Below, piece after piece: positions 51,870 through 60,611 of a stretch of 64,000 nucleotides of DNA. The position numbers and the translations under genes are program-made. Source of the DNA: Saccharothrix sp. S26 (GTDB taxonomy: Bacteria; Actinomycetota; Actinomycetes; Mycobacteriales; Pseudonocardiaceae). Position 1 is the first letter of the stretch; each line of letters opens with the position of its first letter. Under the pieces are notes generated by a model that had not been told where the DNA came from, ran no database searches, and worked only from the letters and a program-made list of their open reading frames with translations. The stretch spans positions 248,001-312,000 of the forward strand of contig NZ_JAJUWT010000009.1 in assembly GCF_021390395.1 (NCBI RefSeq), given 5' to 3'.

Positions 51870-54031
51870 GAGCGCTCCTCCCGCACCAGGTGCAGCAGCA
51901 GGGCCTGCTCGGGGTGCAGCGGCGGGACCTGGACACCCACCTCGGCCAGCTCCCGCCCGGACAGGCGCGCGCCGGTGGCCAGCCAGGGCACCCCGACCAG
52001 GGCCGTGGACGGCGGCAGGTCGGCGTGGTCGACGGGGCGGACGGTGAACCGGGCGCCGGGCGGCAAGCCGGGCAGGGTCACCCGGCCGGGCGAGGTGGTC
52101 GTCCCCGACGCGATCGCGACGACGGCGAACAACGCCTGCGCCTCGTCATCGGACACCACGCCGTGGACCAGGACCGCCGGGTCCGGCGAGTCCGCGCGCA
52201 CCACCCGCCCACGGTGCAACCAGCCGCGTACCCGCTGGTAGAACCGCACCCAGCGCGCCAGCTCGGCCAGCTCCGCCGGGTCGGCCGCGACCAGGTCCCA
52301 CTCGATGCCGAAGTGGCCGAACAGCGCGGTGATCGCGCGGAAGGCCAGGTCGTGCCTGCGCCCGGTGGTGTGCGACCGGGCCGCGCCGACGTGCGAGCCG
52401 ATCAGCTCGGGCGGCAGCAACAGCCCGGTCCAGCGCTGGATGCCCTGCCGGTCCAGGGCGTCGATGCAGTCGCTGGCCCACACCCGGTCGGTGCGCTCCA
52501 GGATGCCCAGGTCCACCCGCGACCCGCCGGAGGAGCAGGACTCGACCTCCAGGCCGGGGTGGCGGCGGCGCAGCTCGTCGAGCAGGCCGTAGGCGGCCAG
52601 CGTCTGGGCGTGCACCGCGGCACGACCGGTGCGCGAGTCGCCCGCGTCGACCAGGTCGCGGTTGTGGTCCCACTTGAGGTAGGCGATCCGGTACTCGGTC
52701 ACCAGGGCGTCCAAGCGCTCCAGCAGGTGGGCCCGCACCTGCGGGCGGGTCAGGTCGAGCACGTACTGGCCGCGCACCAGCGGCGGACGGCGGGCACCCG
52801 TGGACAGGATCCAGTCGGGGTGCGCCCGCAGCAGGTCGGAGTCGGCGCTGACCATCTCCGGCTCGACCCACAGCCCGAACTCCAGGCCCAGCGAGCGGAC
52901 GTGGTCGACCAGCGGGTGCAGGCCGTCGGGCCACACCGACTCGTCGACGTACCAGTCGCCCAGACCCGCGGTGTCGTCACGCCGGTTGCGGAACCAGCCG
53001 TCGTCGAGCACGAACAGCTCCGCGCCCACCTCCGCGCCGCGGTCGGCCAGGGCGCGCAGCCGGTCGAGCTCGTGGTCGTGGTACACCGCCTCCCACGTGT
53101 TGAGCACGACGCGACGCGGGCCGCCCGGGTGGTGGGGCCTCGACCGCAGGTGGCGGTGGAAGCGGGCGGACAGCTCGTCCAGGCCGTCGCCGCAGGAGCC
53201 GAACACCTCGGGGGTCGTGTAGGTCTCCCCCGGCGCCAGGCGCACCTCGCCGTCGAGCAGCAGCTCGCCGCCGCCGATCACGGCCTCGCCGGTGGGCACG
53301 CGTTCGGCGTAGGTGCGGTGGTTGCCGCTCCAGGCGACGTGCACGCCCCACACCCGGCCCCGGCGGAACCCGAACCCGCGCTCCCCCGCGACCAGGACCA
53401 GCGTGGCGTCCGACCCGGTCCGACCGCGCCGGCTGTCCCGCACGTGCGCCTCCACGCCGAACGGCCTGCGCTGCGGCGTGCGCTCGCGCCCCCAGCGCCC
53501 GGTGAGGTCGAGCAGCTCGTCGGCGCGCGCGGGCAGGGGCAGGGCCAGCACGAGCCCGTCGAGGGTGTAGGTGGTGTCACCGGTGTTGCGCACGGTGGCC
53601 CGCAGCCGCACCAGACCCGCGGGCGTCAGCCCGATCTCCAGGTCCAGGGCGAGCCCGGCGTCCAGGTCGGTGGCGTGGACCAGGCACGAACCGCCGTCCT
53701 CGACCACGCTCTCGACGGAGAACAGCGGCGACCAGTCGCGGCCGTCCCGGTGGCCCCGCAGACCGGGTGCGCCCGGCCAGGCGGTCGCGTGCTCGGGGAT
53801 CACCGCCACGGCCGCCGGCTCGTCGGTCGCGTTCGGCACCACCGCGGGCACGCTGACCGAGGCCAACGCCTCCACGTCGGCGTCCGGACCGAGGTCGACG
53901 CCCCAGTGCAGGACGTGCGGCAACCGGGAGCCCTCACAGCGCAACACCAGGCTGACGCCGTCGGCGCGCAGGTGGACGATCCGGTCGGCGACCTCGACGG
54001 CCGGTGCGGTGACCAGCGGAGCACGGGACAC
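51866..54031 (-). CDS. Alpha-galactosidase, GH36 family
   Basis: 721 residues from GTG 54031 with AGGAGGG. No signal peptide, so intracellular. An N-terminal beta-sandwich (about 1-300) precedes the barrel. Key motifs are NTWEAVYHDHE, LFVLDDGWF, the nucleophile Asp in YLKWDHNRD (about 454) and the acid/base Asp in WASDCIDALDRQ (about 519). It hydrolyses terminal alpha-1,6-galactosyl residues of sugars imported by the transporter encoded next in the operon. First gene of the operon, with a LacI operator at its promoter. Confidence 0.92.
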   Translation of the reverse strand: MSRAPLVTAPAVEVADRIVHLRADGVSLVLRCEGSRLPHVLHWGVDLGPDADVEALASVSVPAVVPNATDEPAAVAVIPEHATAWPGAPGLRGHRDGRDWSPLFSVESVVEDGGSCLVHATDLDAGLALDLEIGLTPAGLVRLRATVRNTGDTTYTLDGLVLALPLPARADELLDLTGRWGRERTPQRRPFGVEAHVRDSRRGRTGSDATLVLVAGERGFGFRRGRVWGVHVAWSGNHRTYAERVPTGEAVIGGGELLLDGEVRLAPGETYTTPEVFGSCGDGLDELSARFHRHLRSRPHHPGGPRRVVLNTWEAVYHDHELDRLRALADRGAEVGAELFVLDDGWFRNRRDDTAGLGDWYVDESVWPDGLHPLVDHVRSLGLEFGLWVEPEMVSADSDLLRAHPDWILSTGARRPPLVRGQYVLDLTRPQVRAHLLERLDALVTEYRIAYLKWDHNRDLVDAGDSRTGRAAVHAQTLAAYGLLDELRRRHPGLEVESCSSGGSRVDLGILERTDRVWASDCIDALDRQGIQRWTGLLLPPELIGSHVGAARSHTTGRRHDLAFRAITALFGHFGIEWDLVAADPAELAELARWVRFYQRVRGWLHRGRVVRADSPDPAVLVHGVVSDDEAQALFAVVAIASGTTTSPGRVTLPGLPPGARFTVRPVDHADLPPSTALVGVPWLATGARLSGRELAEVGVQVPPLHPEQALLLHLVREERS

Positions 54032-54060
54032 GCAGGCCCTCCTGGAATCGGTCGGGTCTT

Positions 54061-54078
54061 ACATTGAACGTTCCATGG
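54061..54078. promoter_or_regulatory. LacI-type operator at the alpha-galactosidase promoter
   Basis: ACATTGA-ACGT-TCCATGG has the same arms and four-base spacer as the better palindrome at 54134, with five of seven positions kept in the second arm. It lies 30 bp before the enzyme's start. Confidence 0.6.
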
Positions 54079-54133
54079 AAGATGTCAGCAGGGTCACGTT
54101 CGGGTCAACGGTGTCGCCGGTAACGAGTCCGCA

Positions 54134-54151
54134 ACATTGATCGTTCAATGT
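54134..54151. promoter_or_regulatory. LacI-type operator before the regulator gene
   Basis: ACATTGA-TCGT-TCAATGT is a perfect inverted repeat with a four-base spacer, 53 bp before the regulator start. Two operators 73 bp apart (seven helical turns) would allow looping and control of both directions. Confidence 0.7.
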
Positions 54152-54203
54152 GCCCGGGTCGTCACGTTCGGTGAATCATGACCGGGTGCAGGGAGGTGGC
54201 CTC

Positions 54204-55232
54204 GTGCCCAGAGGCGGATCGGACCAGGGGAAGCGACGCGTCAGCATCGTCGACGTCGCCGCCGCCGCGGGCGTGTCCCGGCAGACCGTGTCCAACGTGC
54301 TCAACGGCCGCGACGAGTACTACTCGGCCGTGACGCACGAGAAGGTCACGGCCGCCATGCGGGAGCTGGGCTACCAGCCCAACCGCGCGGCGCAGACCCT
54401 GCGCTCCCGGCGCACCATGCAGCTCGGCTACCACATCTTCGGCGAGCAGCTGGACCGCGCGCAGGGCTTCACCCTGCACTTCCTGCTCTCCCTGGTCAAA
54501 GCCGGCGCCGACGTCGACCACCAGGTGCTGGTGTTCACCCACCGCCGCGACGACCCGCTCGGCGTGTTCAAGGACCTCGTCGCCCGGCACGCCGTGGACG
54601 CCGTCATCCTGTCGGAGTCCAGCGTCGAGGACGAGCGGGCGCGCTTCCTCGCCGACAGCGGCATCCCCTTCGCCTGCCTCGGCCGCCTCGCGCCCGACCT
54701 GCCCCAGCACTGGGTGGACGTCGACAACGCGGCGGGCATGAGCGCGGTGGTGGACCTGCTCGTCGCCGAAGGCCACCGGCGGTTCGCCTACCTCGGGCCC
54801 GACGGCGACCAGTACTGGAAGGCCGAACGCCTCGACGGCTTCGTCCGGCGCACCGCCGACCACGGGATCCGGGTGCCCAAGACGTCGCTCTTCCGCGGCC
54901 CTCACCAGGACATCCGCCGCCGCACGCGGCAACTGCTCGGCGGCAAGAACCCGCCCAGCGCCATCGTGACCGGCAGCGACGCCATCGCCGCCGTGGTCGT
55001 CAACGTCGCGCACTCCCTGGGCCTGCGGGTCGGCACCGACCTGGCGGTCACCGGCTTCGACGGCGGCGCCGTCGAACTGGTCACCGAACCCACCCTGACC
55101 ACCGCCCGCATCCCCGTCGAACGCATCTCCCGCGAACTGGTCGCCCGCTGCCTGCGCCAGGTCGAGCACGGACGCGACGACGAACCCGGTCTCCTGCTGC
55201 CCACCGAACTCGTGCGCGGCGGCAGCGCCTGA
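54204..55232 (+). CDS. LacI family transcriptional regulator
   Basis: 342 residues from GTG 54204, with AGGGAGG before it. The helix-turn-helix VSIVDVAAAAGVSRQTVSNV (about 12-31) and hinge region (YQPNRAAQTLRSRRT) are typical. The periplasmic-binding-protein-like effector domain follows, with IVTGSDAIAAVVVNVAHSLG near its end. Divergent from the alpha-galactosidase operon, with matching palindromes between. It most likely represses the operon until an imported galactoside or its product binds. Confidence 0.92.
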   Translation: MPRGGSDQGKRRVSIVDVAAAAGVSRQTVSNVLNGRDEYYSAVTHEKVTAAMRELGYQPNRAAQTLRSRRTMQLGYHIFGEQLDRAQGFTLHFLLSLVKAGADVDHQVLVFTHRRDDPLGVFKDLVARHAVDAVILSESSVEDERARFLADSGIPFACLGRLAPDLPQHWVDVDNAAGMSAVVDLLVAEGHRRFAYLGPDGDQYWKAERLDGFVRRTADHGIRVPKTSLFRGPHQDIRRRTRQLLGGKNPPSAIVTGSDAIAAVVVNVAHSLGLRVGTDLAVTGFDGGAVELVTEPTLTTARIPVERISRELVARCLRQVEHGRDDEPGLLLPTELVRGGSA

Positions 55233-55298
55233 CCAGGTGCTCGCCGGTCCGGCGGCAAAGCCCGTCCGGGCCGACCGCGGTGCCGGTACCGTCCGGTC

Positions 55299-55784
55299 AT
55301 GGCCGGTGGTGGTTTCGTGGAGGTGCACCCGGCGGGGCGTGGGCCCAACGTGGTGTGGCGGGTGGTCAGCGTGGTGATCGCGGGCGTCGGGCCGGTGATC
55401 GCGGCGTTCGGGTACGGCGACGACGGGATCGAGTCCGGGCAGTTGGTCGTCGGCGGGGTGCTGTCGTTGTTCCTCGTGCCGGTCGGGATCGGGGTGTGGC
55501 GCGGGGCCACGCGGGCCCGGCGGCGGTTGTTGCGGCTCGACGCGGTCGGGTTGCCCGCGACCGGGTTGGTCCTCGCGACGAGGAGCGACGGTGGCGAGAT
55601 GCCGGAGATCGTCGTCACCGTGCGGATCAGCGGGCCGGACGTGCCGGCGTTCGACACGACCGTCACCGTCCGCTTCGACCCGGTCATCCGGCCCGGCTAC
55701 GAGCTGACGGTGCTGGTCGACCCGGACGACGGCACGTTCCTGATCCGCGACTTCGACGACGCCGACTTCGTGCCGGGGAGCTGA
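55299..55784 (+). CDS. Small membrane protein, function unknown
   Basis: 161 residues. Two hydrophobic segments (about 20-40 and 47-66, LVVGGVLSLFLVPVGIGVW) are followed by a cytoplasmic or extracellular beta-rich part (VVTVRISGPDVPAFDTTVTV, ending RDFDDADFVPG). No domain is recognised. ATG 55299 fits the beginning of high third-position GC. Confidence 0.6.
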   Translation: MAGGGFVEVHPAGRGPNVVWRVVSVVIAGVGPVIAAFGYGDDGIESGQLVVGGVLSLFLVPVGIGVWRGATRARRRLLRLDAVGLPATGLVLATRSDGGEMPEIVVTVRISGPDVPAFDTTVTVRFDPVIRPGYELTVLVDPDDGTFLIRDFDDADFVPGS

Positions 55785-55823
55785 CGCCCCACCCGACGGC
55801 CGGAACGGCCCCTACCCGGTCGG

Positions 55824-56663
55824 GTGGGGATCGCGATCCTGTGCGCGCTGACGGGTGCGGTGCTGAGCGCGGTGGGCGCGGCACTGCAGCACAGCGGCGT
55901 GCGGGACGTCGGCGACCTCACCGTGCGCGGGTTCACCCGGCTCGCGCGCAACCGGCGGTGGTTGCTCGGGTTCTCGGTGCCGGCGGTCGCGGCCGTGTTG
56001 CAGGTACTGGCCCTGGCGTTGGCCCCGGTGACCGTGGTGGCACCGCTGGCCGTGCTGTCGCTGCCGATCATCGCGGCGATCGGGGTGCGCCGGGTGACGC
56101 CGGATTCCGCGGTGGCCGTCCTGGCGGCGACGGGCGGGGTGGCCGCGTTCGTCGCGGTCGCCGCGCGGTCCGCCGTGACGACGGACGTGGCGCCGGCCGT
56201 GGCGCTGCGGGCCGGTCAGGTGGTCGCCGTCGTGGTGTGCGCGTTCGTCGTCGTCGGCGCTTCGCGCAGCGGCACGGCGCGGGCGCCGGCGCTCGCGGCC
56301 GGCGCGGGTGTGGCGTACGGCCTGGTGGCCGTGCTGGTGCGGGACGTGGCGACCTCGTTGCCGAGGCTGTCGTGGGTGTCGTTCATCGGGCCGGCGGTGG
56401 CGTTCCTGGTCGGCGCGTCGCTGATCCGGCTGGGGTACGCGAGCGGCCCGGCGGACCTGGTGGTGGCCGGGCAGACGGTGGTGAACCCGATCGTCGCCGC
56501 GGGCATCGGCGTGGTGCTGCTGGACGAGACCCCGACCGCCGACCGGGGCGCGGTGGTGGCGCTGACCGGGAGCGCCGCCGTGTCGTTGACGGGCATCGCC
56601 GCACTCGCCCGCTTCCACCACCGTCGTCTCGCGGCGCGGGGCCGTGCGCCGACGGGCGGCTAG
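55824..56663 (+). CDS. DMT-type (EamA-like) multi-pass membrane protein
   Basis: 279 residues with nine or ten hydrophobic segments. The two halves each resemble the EamA repeat: LALALAPVTVVAPLAVLSLP in the first, and YASGPADLVVAGQTVVNPIV followed by LLDETPTADRGAV in the second. Such proteins are small-molecule exporters or, in a related branch, magnesium-transporter-like. The substrate is unknown. Its stop shares the tetranucleotide CTAG with the stop of the convergent small gene. Confidence 0.75.
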   Translation: MGIAILCALTGAVLSAVGAALQHSGVRDVGDLTVRGFTRLARNRRWLLGFSVPAVAAVLQVLALALAPVTVVAPLAVLSLPIIAAIGVRRVTPDSAVAVLAATGGVAAFVAVAARSAVTTDVAPAVALRAGQVVAVVVCAFVVVGASRSGTARAPALAAGAGVAYGLVAVLVRDVATSLPRLSWVSFIGPAVAFLVGASLIRLGYASGPADLVVAGQTVVNPIVAAGIGVVLLDETPTADRGAVVALTGSAAVSLTGIAALARFHHRRLAARGRAPTGG

Positions 56664-56833
56664 GCCGGGTCCATCCCGCCGGCGCTGTCGGGGGTCGACT
56701 CGTCCGGTGCGGTGTTGGCGGAGTCCGACTGGTCGTCGGCGTAGGTCGGCCGGGTGTGCTCGTCGGCGAAGTCCGGCTCCTCCTCCATGGCGGCCGCGGT
56801 GACGGGGTCTGGTTCGGGTGTGGTCACCGCCAT
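56660..56833 (-). CDS. Small acidic hypothetical protein
   Basis: 57 residues from ATG 56833 with an AAGGGA purine run. Strongly acidic and Asp/Glu/Ser/Thr-rich (EEEPDFADEHTRPTYADDQS), predicted disordered. No family is recognised. It is divergent from the NYN nuclease gene with 42 bp between starts. Confidence 0.5.
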   Translation of the reverse strand: MAVTTPEPDPVTAAAMEEEPDFADEHTRPTYADDQSDSANTAPDESTPDSAGGMDPA

Positions 56834-56875
56834 GGTGTATCCCTTCGCTGACGGCCCAAACCAGCAGGGGAGATC

Positions 56876-57709
56876 GTGCGCATCGGGGTGTTCTACGACG
56901 GGACGTGGTTCGCGTACCTGAGCGATTACTACGCCACCGCCCATCCGCGGGCGGCCCGGATCGCGCTGGACGGGCTGCACGACGCGTTGCGCTGGTACCT
57001 GCACACCGAGACCGGCACGGCCCTCGAAGACTGCGTGGTGCGGGAGGCGCACTACGTGCGCGGCCGCATCGAGACGCCGGCGGCGTCGTTCGACGGGGCC
57101 CTGGCCGCCGCCGGCGTCACCCGGCACGACCTCCCGCTGCACGGCGGCAAGGAGAAGGGCGTCGACGTCCACTTCGCGCTGGAGGCGTGGGAGCGCGCGA
57201 CCACCGTGCCGTTGCAGTGGGTCGTGCTGATCACCGGCGACGCCGACTTCACGCCGCTGGCCACCCGGCTGACCGGTCGGGGCGTGGGCGTGGTGGTGCC
57301 GGTCGTGGACGACCGGTCGGCCCCCGAGGCGCTGCCCGCCTGGACGCCCCGCAGTGCCGCGCCGCTGCGGGCGGCGGCGACGCTGACGCCGTCGTTCGAC
57401 GACCTGTTCGCGCCCGCCGACCGCGCCGACTACCCGTTGAGCCGCCCGTTCGTCCGGTCCAGCGAGGTGGTGGCCTCACCCGCGGGCACGCCGCGCGGCC
57501 GTCGGCGCGGGACGGTGACCGGGTGGAAGGCCGGGCAGGCGCACGGCTTCATCACCGACACCCGCGGCGGCTCGTGGTACGCCTCGCGCGACGACCTGCC
57601 GGTAGGCGTGGCAATGCTGCCCACCGGCACGGCGGTGTCGTTCACCGGGTCGCCGGTGCCGTCGCCGGGCCGCAAGTACCCCCGGGCGGAGTCCATCCGG
57701 TTCGAGTGA
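56876..57709 (+). CDS. NYN-domain (PIN-like) protein with cold-shock-like C-terminus
   Basis: 277 residues from GTG 56876 with AGGGGAG. The NYN domain (about 1-165) keeps the acidic set expected of Mg-dependent RNases: FYDG at the start, KGVDVHFALE in the middle and ITGDADFTPL (about 122). After a linker, residues about 200-277 resemble a cold-shock domain (GTVTGWKAGQAHGFITD, later GTAVSFTGSP), an RNA-binding fold. The combination predicts an RNA-binding nuclease. Target unknown. Confidence 0.8.
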   Translation: MRIGVFYDGTWFAYLSDYYATAHPRAARIALDGLHDALRWYLHTETGTALEDCVVREAHYVRGRIETPAASFDGALAAAGVTRHDLPLHGGKEKGVDVHFALEAWERATTVPLQWVVLITGDADFTPLATRLTGRGVGVVVPVVDDRSAPEALPAWTPRSAAPLRAAATLTPSFDDLFAPADRADYPLSRPFVRSSEVVASPAGTPRGRRRGTVTGWKAGQAHGFITDTRGGSWYASRDDLPVGVAMLPTGTAVSFTGSPVPSPGRKYPRAESIRFE

Positions 57710-57713
57710 CCGG

Positions 57714-58496
57714 TCAGCTCGCGGTGCAGGACGCCGTCGGGGCGGTGTTCGCGCCGCGCGACGAGGTGCTCGCACCCGTGGCGAGGCTGTCGTGGTAGCT
57801 CGCGCTGCGTGCCGTCACGGTCGACCCGCCGGTGGTGACGGCCTGCCCGTCGGCGAAGGTCCACGTGACGGTCCAGCCCTTGCTCGGCGACGTCCCCGCG
57901 GTGGGCCGGGTCGAAGTCGGCGACCACGTCGAGGATCGGGTCGGAGTCGCCGCTCCACGACCACGCCAGGTAGCCCGGACCGCGTGCCTGGGCCTCGCGG
58001 ACGATCGTCTTGTCGTCCACCTCGCCGGAGGCGAACCTCCACCCGAACTCGCCGACGACCAGCGGCCGGCCGTTGGCCTGGGAGCGGTTGAGGTAGTCCA
58101 CGATGCCGGAGGCGGTGTTGATCACCGAGTACATGGAAGCCGACGTGGTCCTCCTGGCCGTAACCGGTGGTGTCGTGCACCTCCAGCACGCGGATCACCC
58201 GGTTGCGGTTGCAGAGGTCGATCAGGGCGGGCACGTCCGTCGACGGCCCCCACCGCTTGCCGCTGCCCAGTACCACGCGCCCGCGGCCTTCATGTCGGCG
58301 AACGAACTCGTGCGGCCGGTGAACCAGATTGCGGGTGGTCGACACCGCGCATCACGAACGGCTGCCCGTTGGCCTCGACGATCCTGGTACCGCTGACGTG
58401 CCGCCCCACCGCGGCCTGGGCCTGCGGCAACACCGTCAGCCCGAAGCCCGCGCCGACGAGCAGCGCGGCCACGATCAGGGCGATCCCGCTTCTCAT
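57714..58496 (-). pseudogene. GH5 mannanase/cellulase-CBM2 pseudogene, multiple frameshifts and deletion
   Basis: Pieces in order: signal peptide and GH5 start (GRHVSGTRIVEANGQPFVM, from ATG 58496); FADMKAAGA in another frame; VVLGSGKRWGPSTDVPALID to VLEVHDTTGYG in a third. MYSVINTASGIVDYL and VVGEFGWRFASGEVDD follow in a further frame, then after one more shift a CBM2 tail (GWTVTWTFADGQAVTTGG) ending at 57714. The stretch between HDTTGYG and MYSV should contain about 100 residues, including the Asn-Glu-Pro acid/base site, and is missing. The gene cannot make an active mannanase. The retained VVGEFGW holds the nucleophile Glu. Confidence 0.85.
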
Positions 58497-58573
58497 GGCT
58501 CTCGACACCTCATGAGCCGATTCGTCCCGCTCCATGCCTGGGAGCGGTCCCGGATGGCCGCTATGTTCGAGCC

Positions 58574-59815
58574 GTGATCTCCGAAGCGGGCACCCGTGCC
58601 ACCTCCTCCTGGCCGCGGCTGTCCGACGTCGCGCGCGACGTGCTGCTGGAGGTGCTGGTCCACGGCCCGCTGTCCCGGGTTGAGATCGCCGCCCGGCTGC
58701 GACTGTCCCGCCCCGCCCTCACCCGGGTGGCCAAGGCGTTGGTGGCCCGGGGCCTGCTGGTCGAGGGCGACACCGGACCGCGCGCCACCGCCGGTCGGCC
58801 GTCCGAGCTGCTCCACGTGCGGGGCGCGGCCCACCGCTTCCTGGGCGTGAAGCTGACCGCCGAACGGCTCTTCGCCACCGTCACCGACCTGACGGCCACC
58901 CCGGTCGCGACGGCCGAGGAGCCGCTGCGCTCCTCCGCACCGGACGACGTCGTCGCGCAGATCGCGGACCTCGCGGGCCGCTTCCCCGGTGTCACGGGCA
59001 TCGGCGTGACGCTGGGCGGGATCGTGCTGGACGGCCTGGTGGCCCGCGACGAGTTCCTGCGCTGGCACGATGTGCCGCTGGAGGAGGCGGTGTCGCGGGC
59101 GACCCGCGTGCCCACCGCGGTGGACAACGACGTGCAGGCGCTCACCGCGGCCGAGCACTGGTTCGGTCCCGGCGCGGGCCTGAAGTCGCTGGCGGTGATC
59201 ACAATCGGCGCGGGCGTCGGCACCGGGCTGATCGTGGACGGCGGGCTCGTCACCGGCTCGCACGGCCTGCCGCCGCACTTCAGCCACACCCTGGTCGACG
59301 GCAACGGACCGCGGTGCGGCTGCGGCCGGCGCGGCTGCATCTCCAGCTACCTGATGACGCACGTGATGCTGCGCCGGCTGCCGGGTCGCCCGACCTACGC
59401 CGAGGCCGTCGAGCTGGCGCGCGCGGGCGACCCGGCGGCGCGGCAGGTGTTCGACGAGGCCGGTTACGCCCTCGGCGTGCTCATCGGCACCGTCGCCAAC
59501 GTCGTCGACCCGCAGAAGATCCTGCTCACCGGCGACGGCCTGCCGCTGTACGAGATCGCGTCGCCGCTCGTGCACGACGGCATCGAGGACACCTACGAGG
59601 GCGACCCCGACCAGGTCGTGCTCGACGTGCGGCCGTTCGACTTCAGCGAGTGGGCCCGGTCCGGCGCCGCGCTCGCGATCAAGGCCACGATCACCGGCAC
59701 CATCGGCGACCGGCCGCGTCAGGCGTTGCTCGACAGCCCTTCGAACACCGCCCGCGCCTCACCGCCGGGCCGGATGCCGAGGTCGGAGTCCAGCACCCGC
59801 CACAGCCGCTGGTAG
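58574..59815 (+). CDS. ROK family transcriptional regulator
   Basis: 413 residues from GTG 58574; TATGTT (58562-58567) six bases before it suggests a leaderless transcript. The N-terminal helix-turn-helix is at about 35-60 (IAARLRLSRPALTRVAKAL). The sugar-kinase-like ROK domain keeps VDNDVQALTAAEHWFG and the zinc motif CGCGRRGC (about 252-259). ROK regulators respond to sugars; the divergent GH5 gene, now broken, is the natural target. The 3' end overlaps the SARP gene on the other strand by 97 bp; the last 30 residues may be a late extension. Confidence 0.87.
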   Translation: MISEAGTRATSSWPRLSDVARDVLLEVLVHGPLSRVEIAARLRLSRPALTRVAKALVARGLLVEGDTGPRATAGRPSELLHVRGAAHRFLGVKLTAERLFATVTDLTATPVATAEEPLRSSAPDDVVAQIADLAGRFPGVTGIGVTLGGIVLDGLVARDEFLRWHDVPLEEAVSRATRVPTAVDNDVQALTAAEHWFGPGAGLKSLAVITIGAGVGTGLIVDGGLVTGSHGLPPHFSHTLVDGNGPRCGCGRRGCISSYLMTHVMLRRLPGRPTYAEAVELARAGDPAARQVFDEAGYALGVLIGTVANVVDPQKILLTGDGLPLYEIASPLVHDGIEDTYEGDPDQVVLDVRPFDFSEWARSGAALAIKATITGTIGDRPRQALLDSPSNTARASPPGRMPRSESSTRHSRW

Positions 59816-60534
59816 ACGTCGATCGCGCCCACCCGGTCGCCCAGGTGGATCAACGCGCGCATCAGCAGCACCTGCGTCGACTCCCGGGTCGGGTGGGCGG
59901 ATGCGTGGGGCGCGAGCAGGTAGACCGCCTCCTCCCACGCGCCCAGTGCGATCTTCGCCGCGGCCAGGTGCTCCACGGCGGCGATCCGGCGTTCCCGCCA
60001 CAGCGCGGCCACCGCCGTCATCGGCCCGGAGGGCACCAGCCCGACCAGCCCGTCGACCGGCCAGCACGACAACGCGGCGGTCAACGCGGTCACCGCGCCG
60101 CCCGGATCCCCTTGCTTCAGGCAGGTCACGCCGCGGCGCAGCGACCCTCCCGCGCACAGCACGTCCACCGCCTCGGCGGGCACGTCCAGCCGGTAGCCGT
60201 GGCCGACGTGCACCAGCAGGCGGGCCAGGCCCGCGTCCGCCGCGTCCAGGCAGCGCCGCAGCCGGGACGCGTACAGCTGGAGGTTCTTCACCGCGCTTCG
60301 CGGCGGTTCCTTCTCCCACAGGTAGTCCATCAGGCGCTCGGTGGACACGGCCGACCCCGCGTCCAGCGCCAGCGCGGCCAACAACGTCCGCGACTTCACC
60401 CCTCCGGGCACCACGTCGGCCGCCCTCGGCCCGCTCACGGCGGGCCCGCCTAACAGCCGGACGGCGACGTCCCGTCGCACGCGCGACGTCGTACAGATCG
60501 ACACCCCGGATCTCCCCACGTCGAACTCGATCAT
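59719..60534 (-). CDS. SARP-type activator (OmpR-like DNA-binding + BTAD domains)
   Basis: 271 residues from ATG 60534. TACCGT nine bases before the ATG suggests a very short leader. The N-terminal winged helix (about 15-105) contains LLAALALDAGSAVSTERLMD and LQLYASRLRRCLD, with GYRLDVPAEAVD at the domain end. The BTAD region (about 115-265) has VLLMRALIHLGDRVGAIDVY. SARPs switch on antibiotic clusters by binding heptamer repeats; such a repeat (60612-60629) lies before the divergent thiopeptide precursor gene. Pathway-specific activator of the thiopeptide cluster. Confidence 0.88.
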   Translation of the reverse strand: MIEFDVGRSGVSICTTSRVRRDVAVRLLGGPAVSGPRAADVVPGGVKSRTLLAALALDAGSAVSTERLMDYLWEKEPPRSAVKNLQLYASRLRRCLDAADAGLARLLVHVGHGYRLDVPAEAVDVLCAGGSLRRGVTCLKQGDPGGAVTALTAALSCWPVDGLVGLVPSGPMTAVAALWRERRIAAVEHLAAAKIALGAWEEAVYLLAPHASAHPTRESTQVLLMRALIHLGDRVGAIDVYQRLWRVLDSDLGIRPGGEARAVFEGLSSNA

Positions 60535-60611
60535 CCACCGCACACGGTAGGTCGTGGTCGGAGGTGTCCGACGGGAACCCGAACGCGGGCGACGACCGGG
60601 CGCCGCCACGC

